From Drosophila persimilis (taxonomy: Eukaryota; Arthropoda; Insecta; Diptera; Drosophilidae): a stretch of 64,000 nt of DNA. How positions within the stretch are numbered: position 1 is the first letter of the stretch; the number at the start of each line of letters is the position of its first letter. The stretch lies in NCBI RefSeq assembly GCF_003286085.1, contig NW_020825294.1:12050501-12114500 (forward strand), given 5' to 3'. Shown in pieces: positions 1 to 10,600 of this stretch. The notes beneath the pieces are model-generated. The model saw only the letters and a program-made list of their open reading frames with translations, made no database searches and was not told the origin of the DNA. A program made the translations under genes and the position numbers.

Positions 1-3000
1 GTAAAGGATAAAATACACACAGTGGTGAAGTCGCGAATAAATGGTAGTGAGTTCTCCTTTGATTTTTGGATCCTGAAATCAATTTCAGGTTATCACCCTG
101 ACCAGTCAGTGAATGTGACTGACTGGCGAATCCCAGAGAACCTACCACTGGCAGACCCTTATTTCTACAAGCCACAAAGAATAGATATGTTAATTGGAGC
201 AGAATCGTTCTTTGAATTATTAGCTGTTGGTCAAATTAAACAAGGTCCTGACTTTCCAACTCTTCAGAAAACCCTTCTTGGTTGGGTTGTGTCGGGAAAA
301 TATGTTTCCAGGAGTTCTGCTCCTCAAATTACAAACAGTTTGAGTTGCAGTGAAGAGTTGCTAGTATCCATCGATAGGACCTTGAAAAAGTTTTGGTCAC
401 TGGAAGAAATGCCATCTACCAAGAAAATTGCCACACCTGAGCACAAGCTATGTGAAGAACACTATCGTAAGACGACTCAGGTACTATCATCAGGTCGGTT
501 CGAAGTAAGGCTCCCGTTTAAATCAGATCCAAATTGTTTAGGAAACTCCTTTGAGGTTGCGAAACGGCGGTTTTTGTCGCTTGAAAGACGATTGCATCGT
601 GACCCTGAGTTGAAGAAAATGTACTTGGAATTCATGGAAGAGTACCTCTCCTTAGGTCATATGTCTCCTACTGACAATACGATTCCGTCTACTCCACACT
701 ACGTAATCCCTCATCAGTGTGTTCTGAGGCCCCAAAGTACGTCTACCAAGCTCCGAGTCGTGTTCGATGCTTCGTCCAAGACGTCCTCACAGGTGGCCTT
801 AAATGACATTCTGATGGTGGGACCTACCATTCAAGAGGAATTATACTCGACACTGCTCCGTTTCCGTCTGCACAGGTTTGCCCTGACTGCTGATGTTAAA
901 AAGATGTATCGCCAAGTGATGGTGAACGAAGCGGATCGGCAGTTTCAGCTCATAGTGTGGAGAAGAGACCCTTCTGAATCCTTGAGATTATACAAGCTCA
1001 ACACTGTAACCTATGGGACTGGACCAGCCCCATTCTTAGCTATCCGGTGTTTGAAAAGGTTGAGTGAGTCTGCGAAGCTCTCATTCCCTAGAGCTGCTAA
1101 CGTTATTGGGTCCGACTTTTACGTCGATGACTTGTTGACTGGTGCTGCATGCGTAGAGGAGCTAAGGGCAATTAAGTCCGAAGTGTCTCAGGTTCTTCAG
1201 ACCGCAGGGTTTGAGTTGACTAAGTGGTTTTCAAACTCACCCGAGATCACCGCATCTGAGAGCACAGCCAAACCCATAACAATCTCGGATTCAGAGTCGA
1301 CAAAGGCGTTAGGAATCTCATGGTTACCTACTGACGATGCCTTTAAGTTCAAAATTGACAATTCAGTTATGGGTCTCCGAGCGACAAAACGGAACATACT
1401 ATCGGTGACATCAAAGTTGTTTGACCCCCTAGGTTTATTAAGTCCTATCGTTATAAAAGGCAAGATCCTATTGCAGGAGCTTTGGCTTAACAAACTAGAT
1501 TGGGATGAGTCGATCCCGCTGCATTTGGAAACAGCGTGGAATAAGTTGAAAAATACACTATCTCAATTGGAAGACATATCCATATCTCGGTTTGTGTATT
1601 CCGATCCGATGTCACCGGTTCAAATACATGCCTTTGCTGACGCCTCCATGAGAGCGTATGGAGCGTGCGTCTATATACGTAGCAGAACTGCAGAAGGTTT
1701 AAAAGTATCATTGTTGACTTCGAAATCCAAAGTAGCGCCGCTCAAGACCAAAACGCTCCCAAGGCTTGAGTTATGTGCCGCTCACCTTCTCGCAGATCTC
1801 TGTCACAGAATCAAGCCCCTATTAAACGTGCCCATTGAACGAGTCGTTTATTGGTCGGATTCAGAGGTAACTCTCCATTGGATCCGGTCTCATCCATCGT
1901 CGCTGTCGACTTTCGTTTCAAATAGAGTGGCTGAGATTCAAGAGTGGTCAGATGATGCTACGTGGCGGCATGTACCCACGAAACAGAACCCAGCAGATAT
2001 TGTCTCAAGAGGTTGTGACGTCGACGAAATCGTTCAGTCAATTTGGTTCGAAGGACCATCATTTCTGAAAGAGGAAGAAGAAAACTGGCCCAAGAACGCT
2101 CATTTCGAACACTCCGATGATCTTCAGCTGGAAAAGAGGAAGACTGCGGTCGGGCTGACCGCGGCTGTGCGAAGTTCGGAGCTGTTAGATGTCATCGAGG
2201 GATTCTCGTCACATCTCAAACTGTTTAGAGTGTTCGTGTATGTGTTCCGCTTTATAAGAAAATGTAAAGACCCAAGCCTAAAATTCGAAAAAACTATCTC
2301 ACCGACCGAATACAATGAAGCCTTTTATAAAATTGTCGAAATCGTCCAGCATCACGAGTATCAAGGAGAAATCGAAAAGGTTAGGAAAGGATCTACAATT
2401 GGTCCTAGTCTTCAGCGGTTGAACCCATTCATCCATGAAGACACAGGGACTTGGTGTAACTTTTCGTTGTTGCGAGTGGGGGGGCGACTAGCTAAAGCTC
2501 CTATATCATACGATGCCAAGTTTCCTCTGCTTTTGACTAAGCGCTCGCAATTCGTGCGAAGCTATATTCGTCATCTGCACCATTCGAATTTTCATGTCGG
2601 CCCACGAGCACTTGTGAGCATCCTTCGACAGAGCGTGTGGATAGTGAACGCTCAGGAGGTCTGCCGTCAGACAGTTCGATCCTGTATGCGCTGTTTTAAA
2701 TGCAAGCCTCGATTGCTGACGCAACTCATGGGGAATTTACCCGCAGATCGACTCCGTGCTCTCCGCCCATTTTCAATTTGCGGCGTTGATTTTTGTGGAC
2801 CAGTGCACACGACATTGAAAATTCGCGGAAGGCCCCCATACAAGTCATACATTGCGCTTTTTGTTTGTTTTGCGTCCAAGGCGGTTCACCTAGAAATAGT
2901 TTCCGATCTAACCACTGATTGTTTTTTGTTGGCTTTTCAAAGGTTCGTCGGGCGCCGAGGATATCCCCAAGTCGTTCATTGCGACAACGGGACGAACTTC

Positions 3001-3995
3001 GTCGGAGCGAGCCGCCATCTCAGCGCTCTGCGGATCAGGCTCAAGGAGCAGGGAGACGCAATTCGCGACTTTGCGTCAAAAAACGGATGCGAATTTGCGT
3101 TCATACCGCCGCGAGCTCCTCACATGGGAGGGCTATGGGAGGCAGGTGTAAAAACTGCCAAGAGCCTACTCCTACGGGCGGTAGGCAGCGCGCTCCTAAC
3201 CGCCGAAGAGCTCGCCACAGTCCTCGTCGGCATCGAGGCCATAATGAACTCGAGGCCGCTGGGAGCCATCAGCCAAGATCCAAGCGACGGCGAGGCCCTA
3301 ACACCCGGGCACCTGCTGACAGGCGGGTCGCTCATCGCCCCCCCAGCACTGCGGACTCCGGACCAGGAGAGTCTCAGTTGCTTGCGGCGATGGCGACTTG
3401 TCTCGTCAGTCAGGCAAGCGTTTTGGCAGCGATGGTCCCGCGAATATGTCCTGGGGCTGCAAATTCGGGGCAAATGGCACCAGCAGCAACCGAACCTCGA
3501 GGAAGGAGACCTCGTCATCGTGGCCGAGGACAATCTGCCGCCTCAGGAGTGGCTCGTAGGGAGGGTCATAGCCACGCACGCAGGAGAGGACGGCATGGTC
3601 AGGGTCGTCGAAATAAGGACTAGCACTGGAGCGGTTTTTCGGCGGCCCATACACAAATTAGCGCCGCTCCCAATGTGTTGAAGCCGATGCAGGCGTTCAA
3701 CGGGGCCGGTGTTGCGTGACCTTCCATCCATGGCCACAATTATTAGTTATAGATGGAATTATGAATTATGAAGTCTAGTGTAAGTTAGGCTAGGGCAAAG
3801 CGGGAGCGCAATAAAAGCTCGCTCTCTCGCTCTTGGCGAATTCGCCCCGCTTTGCCACCGTAGGATAGCTAGAGTAAGAGATTGAATTGTGAAGAAACTT
3901 TAGTTGTTCGCCAACCTTGAAATAGATCGAGCGTATCAAGTTTTTCGCCCCGCCAAATAAATAATTTAAATTACAGCCACCCAAAGTTTTCGGTA
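1..3995 (+). mobile_element. BEL/Pao LTR retrotransposon, 5' part outside window
   Basis: One long open frame (22-3681) carries the pol part of a BEL/Pao polyprotein. In order there are an A17-type peptidase/reverse transcriptase region, an RNase H-like region, an H2C2 zinc-binding segment, an integrase core and a C-terminal DUF5641-type tail. A 3' long terminal repeat seems to follow, beginning near 3710 with TGTTGCGTGAC and ending near 3995; its right end is estimated by eye. The 5' LTR and gag lie beyond the window. Over the visible part the element looks whole, which suggests a fairly young insertion. It is a genomic fossil next to the Nimrod genes, and I see no link to their function. 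Confidence 0.9.
3710..3995 (+). repeat. Putative 3' LTR of the BEL/Pao element
   Basis: The segment directly follows the pol frame, starts with TG as LTRs of this family do, and contains an AATAAAAG motif that could serve as a poly(A) signal. The right boundary is uncertain because the matching 5' LTR is not in the window. Confidence 0.6.
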
Positions 3996-4089
3996 ACTGA
4001 TTAGAAAAACTCTTCTAATTTTTCAACATAAAAAAAAATAAAATAAACAAAAATAAATAATTTTATATTTCTTACATAGAAAATGGCTA

Positions 4090-4705
4090 TATCATATATA
4101 TTTTGCATTGAAAAACAGTTCCAAGGAAAAAGTTTTAGAGTTTTGCAGAGTTAATACCTTAATACTGTCCCATTCCGCAACGATCGCTTGTTTTAAGTCC
4201 TTCAAGGTATCGAACTGCCTTGTAAAGTCATAAACTTTTGCTGCAAGGAAAAAATGCTAAAATGTCCATTGATCACCATGGAAATGCTCAGAAAATTAAA
4301 TAAAATCTACCAATTCTATATATGCTTGAGCATTTATCCTATCTGGTTTAAATCATATTGGATACTTCCCTTTAGCACTAAAGGCCGCCCATATCATAAG
4401 CGATCCATCACCATGGTTCCACTTGTGGCAAGTTGGCCGTGGATGAAGCCGGTCTCTGGGTCTTGGGTCTCCGGGTCTCTTGGGTCTTACCCAAGTTCTG
4501 CCTTGATTTTGTTGCAAACTGCCGCAATTGCTGTTTTGTCAATTTTCTTATGGCTGCGATAACCGTCTGGATTCGTTAATAATGTTTTGATAATATTTCG
4601 ATGTCGATTCATTAGCGAAGCTATTCGACCAGTTTTGATGCGGGCTAACTGCATTTTCTTGATCCTTCCCTGTTCTTACTCAGAAATTTCTGCACCATGC
4701 GGCAT
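4090..4705 (-). pseudogene. Decayed Tc1-like DNA transposon (transposase relic)
   Basis: Read on the minus strand, the segment starts with a Tc1-type N-terminus at 4705 (MPHGAEISE), followed by a helix-turn-helix-like stretch, GRIASLMNRHRNIIKTLL, and then NPDGYRSHKK. Near 4381-4425 the minus strand reads NHGDGSLMIWAAF, which matches the Tc1 pattern around the start of the DDE region. Near 4100-4260 it reads KVYDFTRQFDTLKDLKQAIV, which resembles the C-terminus of Tc1 transposases. Several stops and a shortened middle make it inactive. Terminal inverted repeats were not found by eye. It sits just downstream of the Nimrod B-type gene and is old. Confidence 0.75.
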
Positions 4706-5039
4706 TTTTAACTAAAAATGCATTTTTTTTTAAATTCTTATTGGTTTGATATAATAATGAGTGCTTACGTACTAAATCAATCCGCTTGTCACTTTTCTTG
4801 AAAAAGTGCTAACACTGCGCCTCCTAAAACATGAAAAAACATGATTGCTCATACATCTCTTTTCTACGTAGAGCGCGATCTATTTGATCTCTACAACAAT
4901 AAGAGATAAGAACTGCATAGTCAAACCAAACAAGCAGCTATTACTTTTTAAGACAAATTTAAAATAATTCCTGCACATACATATGGTCCTTTTACTAAGG
5001 TAAGATCTACTTCTAGTGATCCAAGCTTTATTGTACGGG

Positions 5040-6425
5040 TTAGCTGATATTAAAGTGACGTCCGATCAGGGCATTGAACTCGTAGCCAAGTTGCAGGTTA
5101 AAGTGCACTCTTCTTTCATTTGTGACCAGCTGATGGATGAGCTGCTGTGGCCTTAGGCAGCGATCGACGAAGTGCGTCTGTCCGTTGGGGCAATGACAAT
5201 GGCCGTTGGCATCGCAGCTGCCGTTCAAGCAATGCTGTTGGGATGGCTGACAGCCACAGATATTGGGCTTCAGACACAGTCCGTGGGGGCCACAGGATCT
5301 GGAGGGTTACATATGTAATACATAGATGGAATACAGGTTCCCCTACTAGTCTTACCCATCACACTTGGGATGACAACCATTCCCTCGACCCTCGTGTCCC
5401 TCAAAACAGCGACAAACTCCCGGGGCAATGCACACTCCGTTCCCATGGCCGCAGTCGTCGACGCAATCGGGGAGGCAGCTGGTGGTGTTCAGATCATAGC
5501 GATAGCCCTCCCGACAATGGCACTTATACCTCGATTCGCAGAAGCCATTCTCGCAATTACTTTAAGGACATAGACCAACCATAAAAGAATAACCCACGAT
5601 ATATTCCGATGAGTGTGGTGAGCTTAGACTCAGAAACTCACATATGACACTCTGCCTCACAGACACTTCGCTGCGGTCGCTTGATGAAGCCAGGAAAGCA
5701 CTCGCACTGGTTGGGACCAACACACTTTCCGTATCCACAGTCCGGGGTGCATATGGGTTGACAGCCCAGTTCGTCGGTGCGACGATAGCCAGGGGAACAG
5801 TCGCACATGCCTGGAGCGACGCATTCCTCATGAGTGCCGCAGTCCTGGGAGCAGTGTGGCCGACAGAAGAGGCGCGTCTCCCGATCCAGGGCATAGCCAG
5901 GATGGCAGGCACAGGTCCCGTTCAGATAACACCGGCCATCCTGGCAAGAAATGGGGCAGGTGTGGATGCAGGCACCGTGCGCGTTGCGCACGAACTCTGC
6001 AAAGCACTCACATTGTCCAGGGGCACGGCAGAAGCCGTTGAAGCAGTTGTCCGGCGAACTCTGCGAACAGTCTGGCACGCATCTGCCGGAGTAGGGATTG
6101 CGCCTGTAGCCCAGACAGCAGACATCGATGCGGTGGTAGAAAATCGTGGAGCCATTGCCTCGAGGCGGTGAATCCTTCTGTGTTTGAAAGAAGACAACGC
6201 TGCAAGGGGACAAGGACGGGGTCACCTCCGAAATAAACGGGCTTCAAGTACTTACGGCACCTCGCGCTGGCAGAGATGCTTTTGGCGCTCTCGAGTAAGA
6301 CTGAGCGATTCCATATCGCTCGTGATGTGTATGTCCCCGAAAAGCTGCTGCGACTCTTCCTCTGGCATAGCCCCAATCATCGCTAGCATTTCCATGACCG
6401 CAGCCAGCATCAGCAGACCCTTCAT
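5040..6425 (-). CDS. Secreted Nimrod B-type protein (probably NimB1)
   Basis: Four exons join in frame: 6425-6256, 6199-5642, 5559-5356 and 5298-5040, giving 396 residues. The first exon encodes a signal peptide (MKGLLMLAAVMEMLAMIGA). An in-frame upstream ATG at 6461 exists, but the hydrophobic start at 6425 is more natural. The Nimrod hallmark CCLGY lies at residues 84-88, followed by about seven cysteine-rich NIM-type repeats with CxPxC and CxCxxGY patterns. No membrane segment is present, and the C-terminus is a short non-cysteine tail, as in NimB and unlike NimC or NimA. NimB proteins are secreted factors linked to haemocytes and immunity. A poly(A) signal, AATAAA on the minus strand, lies at 5031-5026 almost at the stop. 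Which NimB paralogue it is was inferred only from its position beside NimA. Confidence 0.88.
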
Positions 6426-6461
6426 CACAGGCGACAATGTACACAGGCCATTCGAGTGCAT

Positions 6462-6920
6462 GCCGACCTCTTGTTTAAAGCTCCAGATTCGAAGAACGAA
6501 TGATCGGCTGGCATGGGAATCGAATATATTGTACTATAGCGTCTTATCACAATATGCTCTCTCCGAGAGAGCAACCTCAAAAGCACTCAAGAAAATTCGT
6601 TCTTTGTACACTTCTTATATTATTATTATTATTTTTTGTATACTCTACCCTCAAACAGTTTTATTTTCAGTTTTCGGGCGAAAAATTCAAATTCAAGAAT
6701 CAATTTTCTGCATAATTCAACACTTATTCGGCCAGCAGTTGAGTGTGGAATGGGGAGGGGTGCTCCCCATGTCTTATCGTTAAAGTAGTCCATAGGGAAA
6801 ATATGTTTCAGGGGCTGTGGCTTTTGCTGTGCCGAAAAGAAATCATGCTTCGCAGTTTGAATAAAACACTCAGCGGGTCCACATCGCATATATCGATCAA
6901 ATACGAGTAAAGAACAAAAA
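6462..6920. promoter_or_regulatory. Divergent promoter region between NimB-type gene and small membrane gene
   Basis: About 460 bp separate the start codons of two divergently transcribed genes. Two TTATC motifs (GATAA on the other strand), at 6544-6548 and 6774-6778, fit the GATA-factor site bound by Serpent in blood cells. A TATCGATC motif lies at 6892. No clear TATA box was found for either gene. The regulatory role is inferred from position and motifs only. Confidence 0.4.
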
Positions 6921-7307
6921 ATGGAACTGTGCCGGCTCTACTTGTGGTTCAGTGTGATATCGCTGACACTTCTGAACATGGCGTTGGAGCTTAACGCCAA
7001 TACCATATCCATGCAATCTGCAGTAACGGAAGAGCTGTCCCACGAATCTTCAAGCAACGAAGAGCTCAATGAAGAGACCACCGAGGAACTCCTAACGCAT
7101 TATTCACATACGGATATCTACGAGGAAAAGCATTTGCTTTTGGATGAAAACAGCAAAAAAGTCAATGGAACTTTTGTGGATACCAGTCCCAGAATAAGAA
7201 TGTCCATATCCGCCATAGCTGCATTAATTTCTCTTTCTGTAGGTGTAGCCATCTTTGCCGGTTATTTGCGGTACAAATATAATCATCGCACTTCCTATAA
7301 CTTGTAG
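6921..7307 (+). CDS. Small type I membrane protein, Hemese candidate
   Basis: A single open frame of 128 residues begins at an ATG in an A-rich context (AAAAAATGG). Residues 1-24 form a signal peptide. Residues 25-93 are acidic and rich in Ser, Thr and Glu, with one N-glycosylation site (NGT, 82-84). Residues 95-116 are a transmembrane helix, and a short basic tail (RYKYNHRTSYNL) follows. No cysteine repeat is present. A poly(A) signal lies at 7347-7352. The glycophorin-like layout and the position between NimA and a NimB gene fit Hemese, the haemocyte surface glycoprotein encoded near the nimrod cluster. It is shorter than the 172 residues I recall for the D. melanogaster protein, and I could not compare sequences. 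It could be another membrane protein of the cluster. Confidence 0.7.
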   Translation: MELCRLYLWFSVISLTLLNMALELNANTISMQSAVTEELSHESSSNEELNEETTEELLTHYSHTDIYEEKHLLLDENSKKVNGTFVDTSPRIRMSISAIAALISLSVGVAIFAGYLRYKYNHRTSYNL

Positions 7308-7647
7308 TTGTAGCTTAGTTTTCGGTGACTTCCTGTGTGATACAAAAATAAACCAAGAGCCATGGGAATTAATGTAATTGTTTGAGTTTTAGGAACGAAT
7401 TTACATACGTCCATACATATGTACATACATGCTCCCCAGCTGGTGAAATAAGCAGGCACATCGGGGTCTTCTATACATTATACTATATATTCAAAGTTCA
7501 TACATATTGGACTCGTACATATTATATCATAGGCATAATTGTAGATGAGAGAATGAGCGGGAATGAAATCATTCGGATCGAATAGACCTACAAGCTATAC
7601 AAGCTACAAGGTTATTATCTTGGTGTCCCCTCCATCCAACTGGCGCC
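7308..7647. other. Convergent 3' region between small membrane gene and NimA
   Basis: The interval holds the 3' UTR of the plus-strand gene with its AATAAA at 7347-7352, then AT-rich DNA and short TACATA-type repeats. No gene or structured element was recognised. Confidence 0.6.
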
Positions 7648-10600
7648 TCACAGGTGAGCTATCCTCTTGGCTGTTATGGGTGCGGGCACCTGCAGGAAGT
7701 TGGAGTTCTGGGGCGGTATTATCAAGTGGCTGATGTGGTGCGGTCGATGGTGGGAGTGGTGGTGGTGGGTGTCCATCGCGGGCGTTTGGGCCGGCAAGTA
7801 GGCCGCAGCAGTTGTTGCGTGCTGAAAGTGCTGTGGATGAGCACGGGTCTGCGGATGCTGGTGATGAAGATGATGTTGATGATGCTGCTGCTGGTGATAG
7901 CGTATCTCGTCATAGAGATGCGAGTCCAGACTGCCCTTGCGCGACTTGGGCGTGACAATGGAGTAGAGAGATTCCTTCCTAGCGTAGGCATAGGGCGGTG
8001 TTTTTATCGACGAGTTATTGCTGGGCGTGTCATATAATTCCGCGGGCGCTGCAAGATAATCGAATAGTTAATTGTGGTAAAAGTTACAGATACAGTTTCG
8101 GTGCTGCTTGGAGAGTGTACAACTAGTTCAAGGTTTTGAATTTGACTGCCATCAGCAAAGCAAAATTTGATACACATCTTTAATGACCTTTTGAACCGTC
8201 CTCGTAGCAGGCCGGTAGAGACACTTACATACCATCGTTCGTATGGGCTGTTTTTGCAGAGACAACCGGGGGCTGGGGCAGCGGCTCGTGGAAGTTCTTG
8301 CCCAGGGCGAAAGCTTCGGTGAGCACCACCTCCGGATTGGAGGGCTGGGTCGTCACAGTCCCATTGGCATTGTAGACGATCGCCTCCTTGTGGTGGTAGC
8401 GTTGGTAGACGTACAAGGAGCCGACTGCTATCGCCACGAGCAGGAGCAGCATGATGACGATCAAAGTGGTCACTAGGCCCGATTGCTGATCTGTCGCACT
8501 CTGGCTGCTGTTCCCGTCGCCAGCGATGAAGCCAGCCAAGTGCTCCTGTGGGGACGTTACTCCGTTGGTGATGACATGAATGACCTCGGGCGCCGGGACG
8601 CCAGCAGCTGCAGCCGTATGGAGATTCTCAAGAAGGTCACTACTCGACTGATGCAAAATGATCTTCGGTGTGTGCTGCCCAGGGTTCTGAGAGGGAGACT
8701 GCTTGATCAGTATGACTTCAGGCAGGGCACTGGGCGTGGCTGTGGCTGTGGCTGTCGCTGGGCGCGGTAAAATGCCCATTTTCTCTAACGTTGAGTTCAC
8801 TGTCTCCACGATGACGTGGCTCACATTTAGCTCCAGCGGATGGTCCTGCATGATGCAGGCTCCGGTCTGATGGTGGCAGGGCTTCTCATCGCAGTCACAG
8901 GCCTTCCGGCACATGATGCCATGGGTTCCTGGTGGACACGTCTGTTCGCAGCTGAAAAATCGAATTATTTATGTAATTTTTGTGTGCCGTGCAGGAAACA
9001 CGTACAATTGACCTGTCCAACCGGCGATGCAGTGGCAGATGCCCGACTTGTTGTCGCAGGCGGCCCCATTCTGGCACTGGCAGAGGTTCTTGCAGTCGAG
9101 GCCCCAGCGATCGTGATCGCAGCCTTTAAGGAGATCCCAGATGGAATATCGGAAACATTTTGGTACTTTCTACTCACGCTGCGTGCAGTGCTTTCCGATG
9201 TAGCCCTCCTCGCAGCTGCAGATTTCGGGCATTACGCAGCTACCACGCCCACAGCCGCCTCTGCAGATGGGCTTGCATGTTGCCTGGCTGTCGGACAGGT
9301 TTCCCTCGTAGCCCTGGCAGCAGAATCGTACCGTTCGCGTCTTGTTCAATTTCTGATAGGCAATAAAGTGGGATTAGTTTTACACATTGCAGGATGATAA
9401 GATTGAATGGATGAAACCTGCCGGCCACGCTTGCATAGCCTGAGCATCAAAATGCTCACAGCCCAAAAGTTTGCTGTGAAATAAAGCGAAAAAAATAGCA
9501 CAGAAAAGTATGTGAAGTTGGCAATTGGTTGCAAATGGCTCCCAAATCTTCTCTTTGATCTCGGACGCTGGACAGGAGGAGATGACTGAGAATCACACAC
9601 CGTTAATTGGATAAACTCGGAAAGAGCTTTCCATCATCTCTGCTTCCATCAGTGCTTCAGCGACACTTCCCGCTTTACGATTCCCGCTCATGGACTTTGA
9701 CACAGCTCTTTTACAGAATGAAAGTGAAGACTATTGTAAGTCCCCGGGCAAAGGGCACTGCCCCGCCCACGCCACTCCCCACGAGCACACTCAAATAGCC
9801 CTTGGTTGCCAATTTAAGTGAATAACTGAATACCAGCCAAGCTTCTCACACTCATTCCCAGACCAGAGAGCAAATCCAGAGTCCCAGAGTACGAGTTCTT
9901 TTCCCTACTTACGCATTGTTTGCCAGATTGCTGATGGATCCGTACACATCTGTACATACTTGTATGAACATGTGTCCGTTACGAGTGTGTGCATGTGTGA
10001 TGTGTGTATCTGTGTGGCCGCCATAAATGAGTAAGGCGGAAATTTTAATATAAACAGTGAAATTCGATTCGAGTTTGGCTCTGATTCATTGTGTCTGCAT
10101 AATTATGGTTGGCTTTTCAAATGCCCCTTGCCTCTGCCTCTGCCTCTGCCTCTGCCTCTTGATCTGGTAATTGAATCTGAGTTGAGCAATTTTTACATGT
10201 GCCACTCGAATAGCCGCATGAGGCATCTCGCATCTCCCATCTCGCATCATGCATCACGCACCACCCACTTCTCCTTTCCTGGTGCTGATGCTAATGTTTG
10301 TGCTTCTTGTGGTTGGGTGCCTATCAATCAGTCGCAGCGACATTTTCTCTTTACATAATCGAAGTTGGAAATCTGCTGAAAATCTTTCGGCACGTTGAGG
10401 CTGAAGTTACCTCGAGCGAGCTCGGAGATCAGATCAAACTAGTTTTCCCCTTCGCAGGCACACACTTCTTTATGCGTCCGTGCTCATGTTAATTAATTAG
10501 ACGAAATTGGCGAATTAGCAGCGGCATTTTCTGTCCAAAATCATGTGAAGTGTTGGCCAAGAAATGTCGCAGCCAAGTTGTGCTCTGGAAAGGCTTCTGC

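Noticed and set aside
2919-3623. 234-codon second frame inside the BEL element
   Set aside because: It is an overlapping frame in GC-rich pol sequence with Arg-rich composition, a shadow of the main frame.
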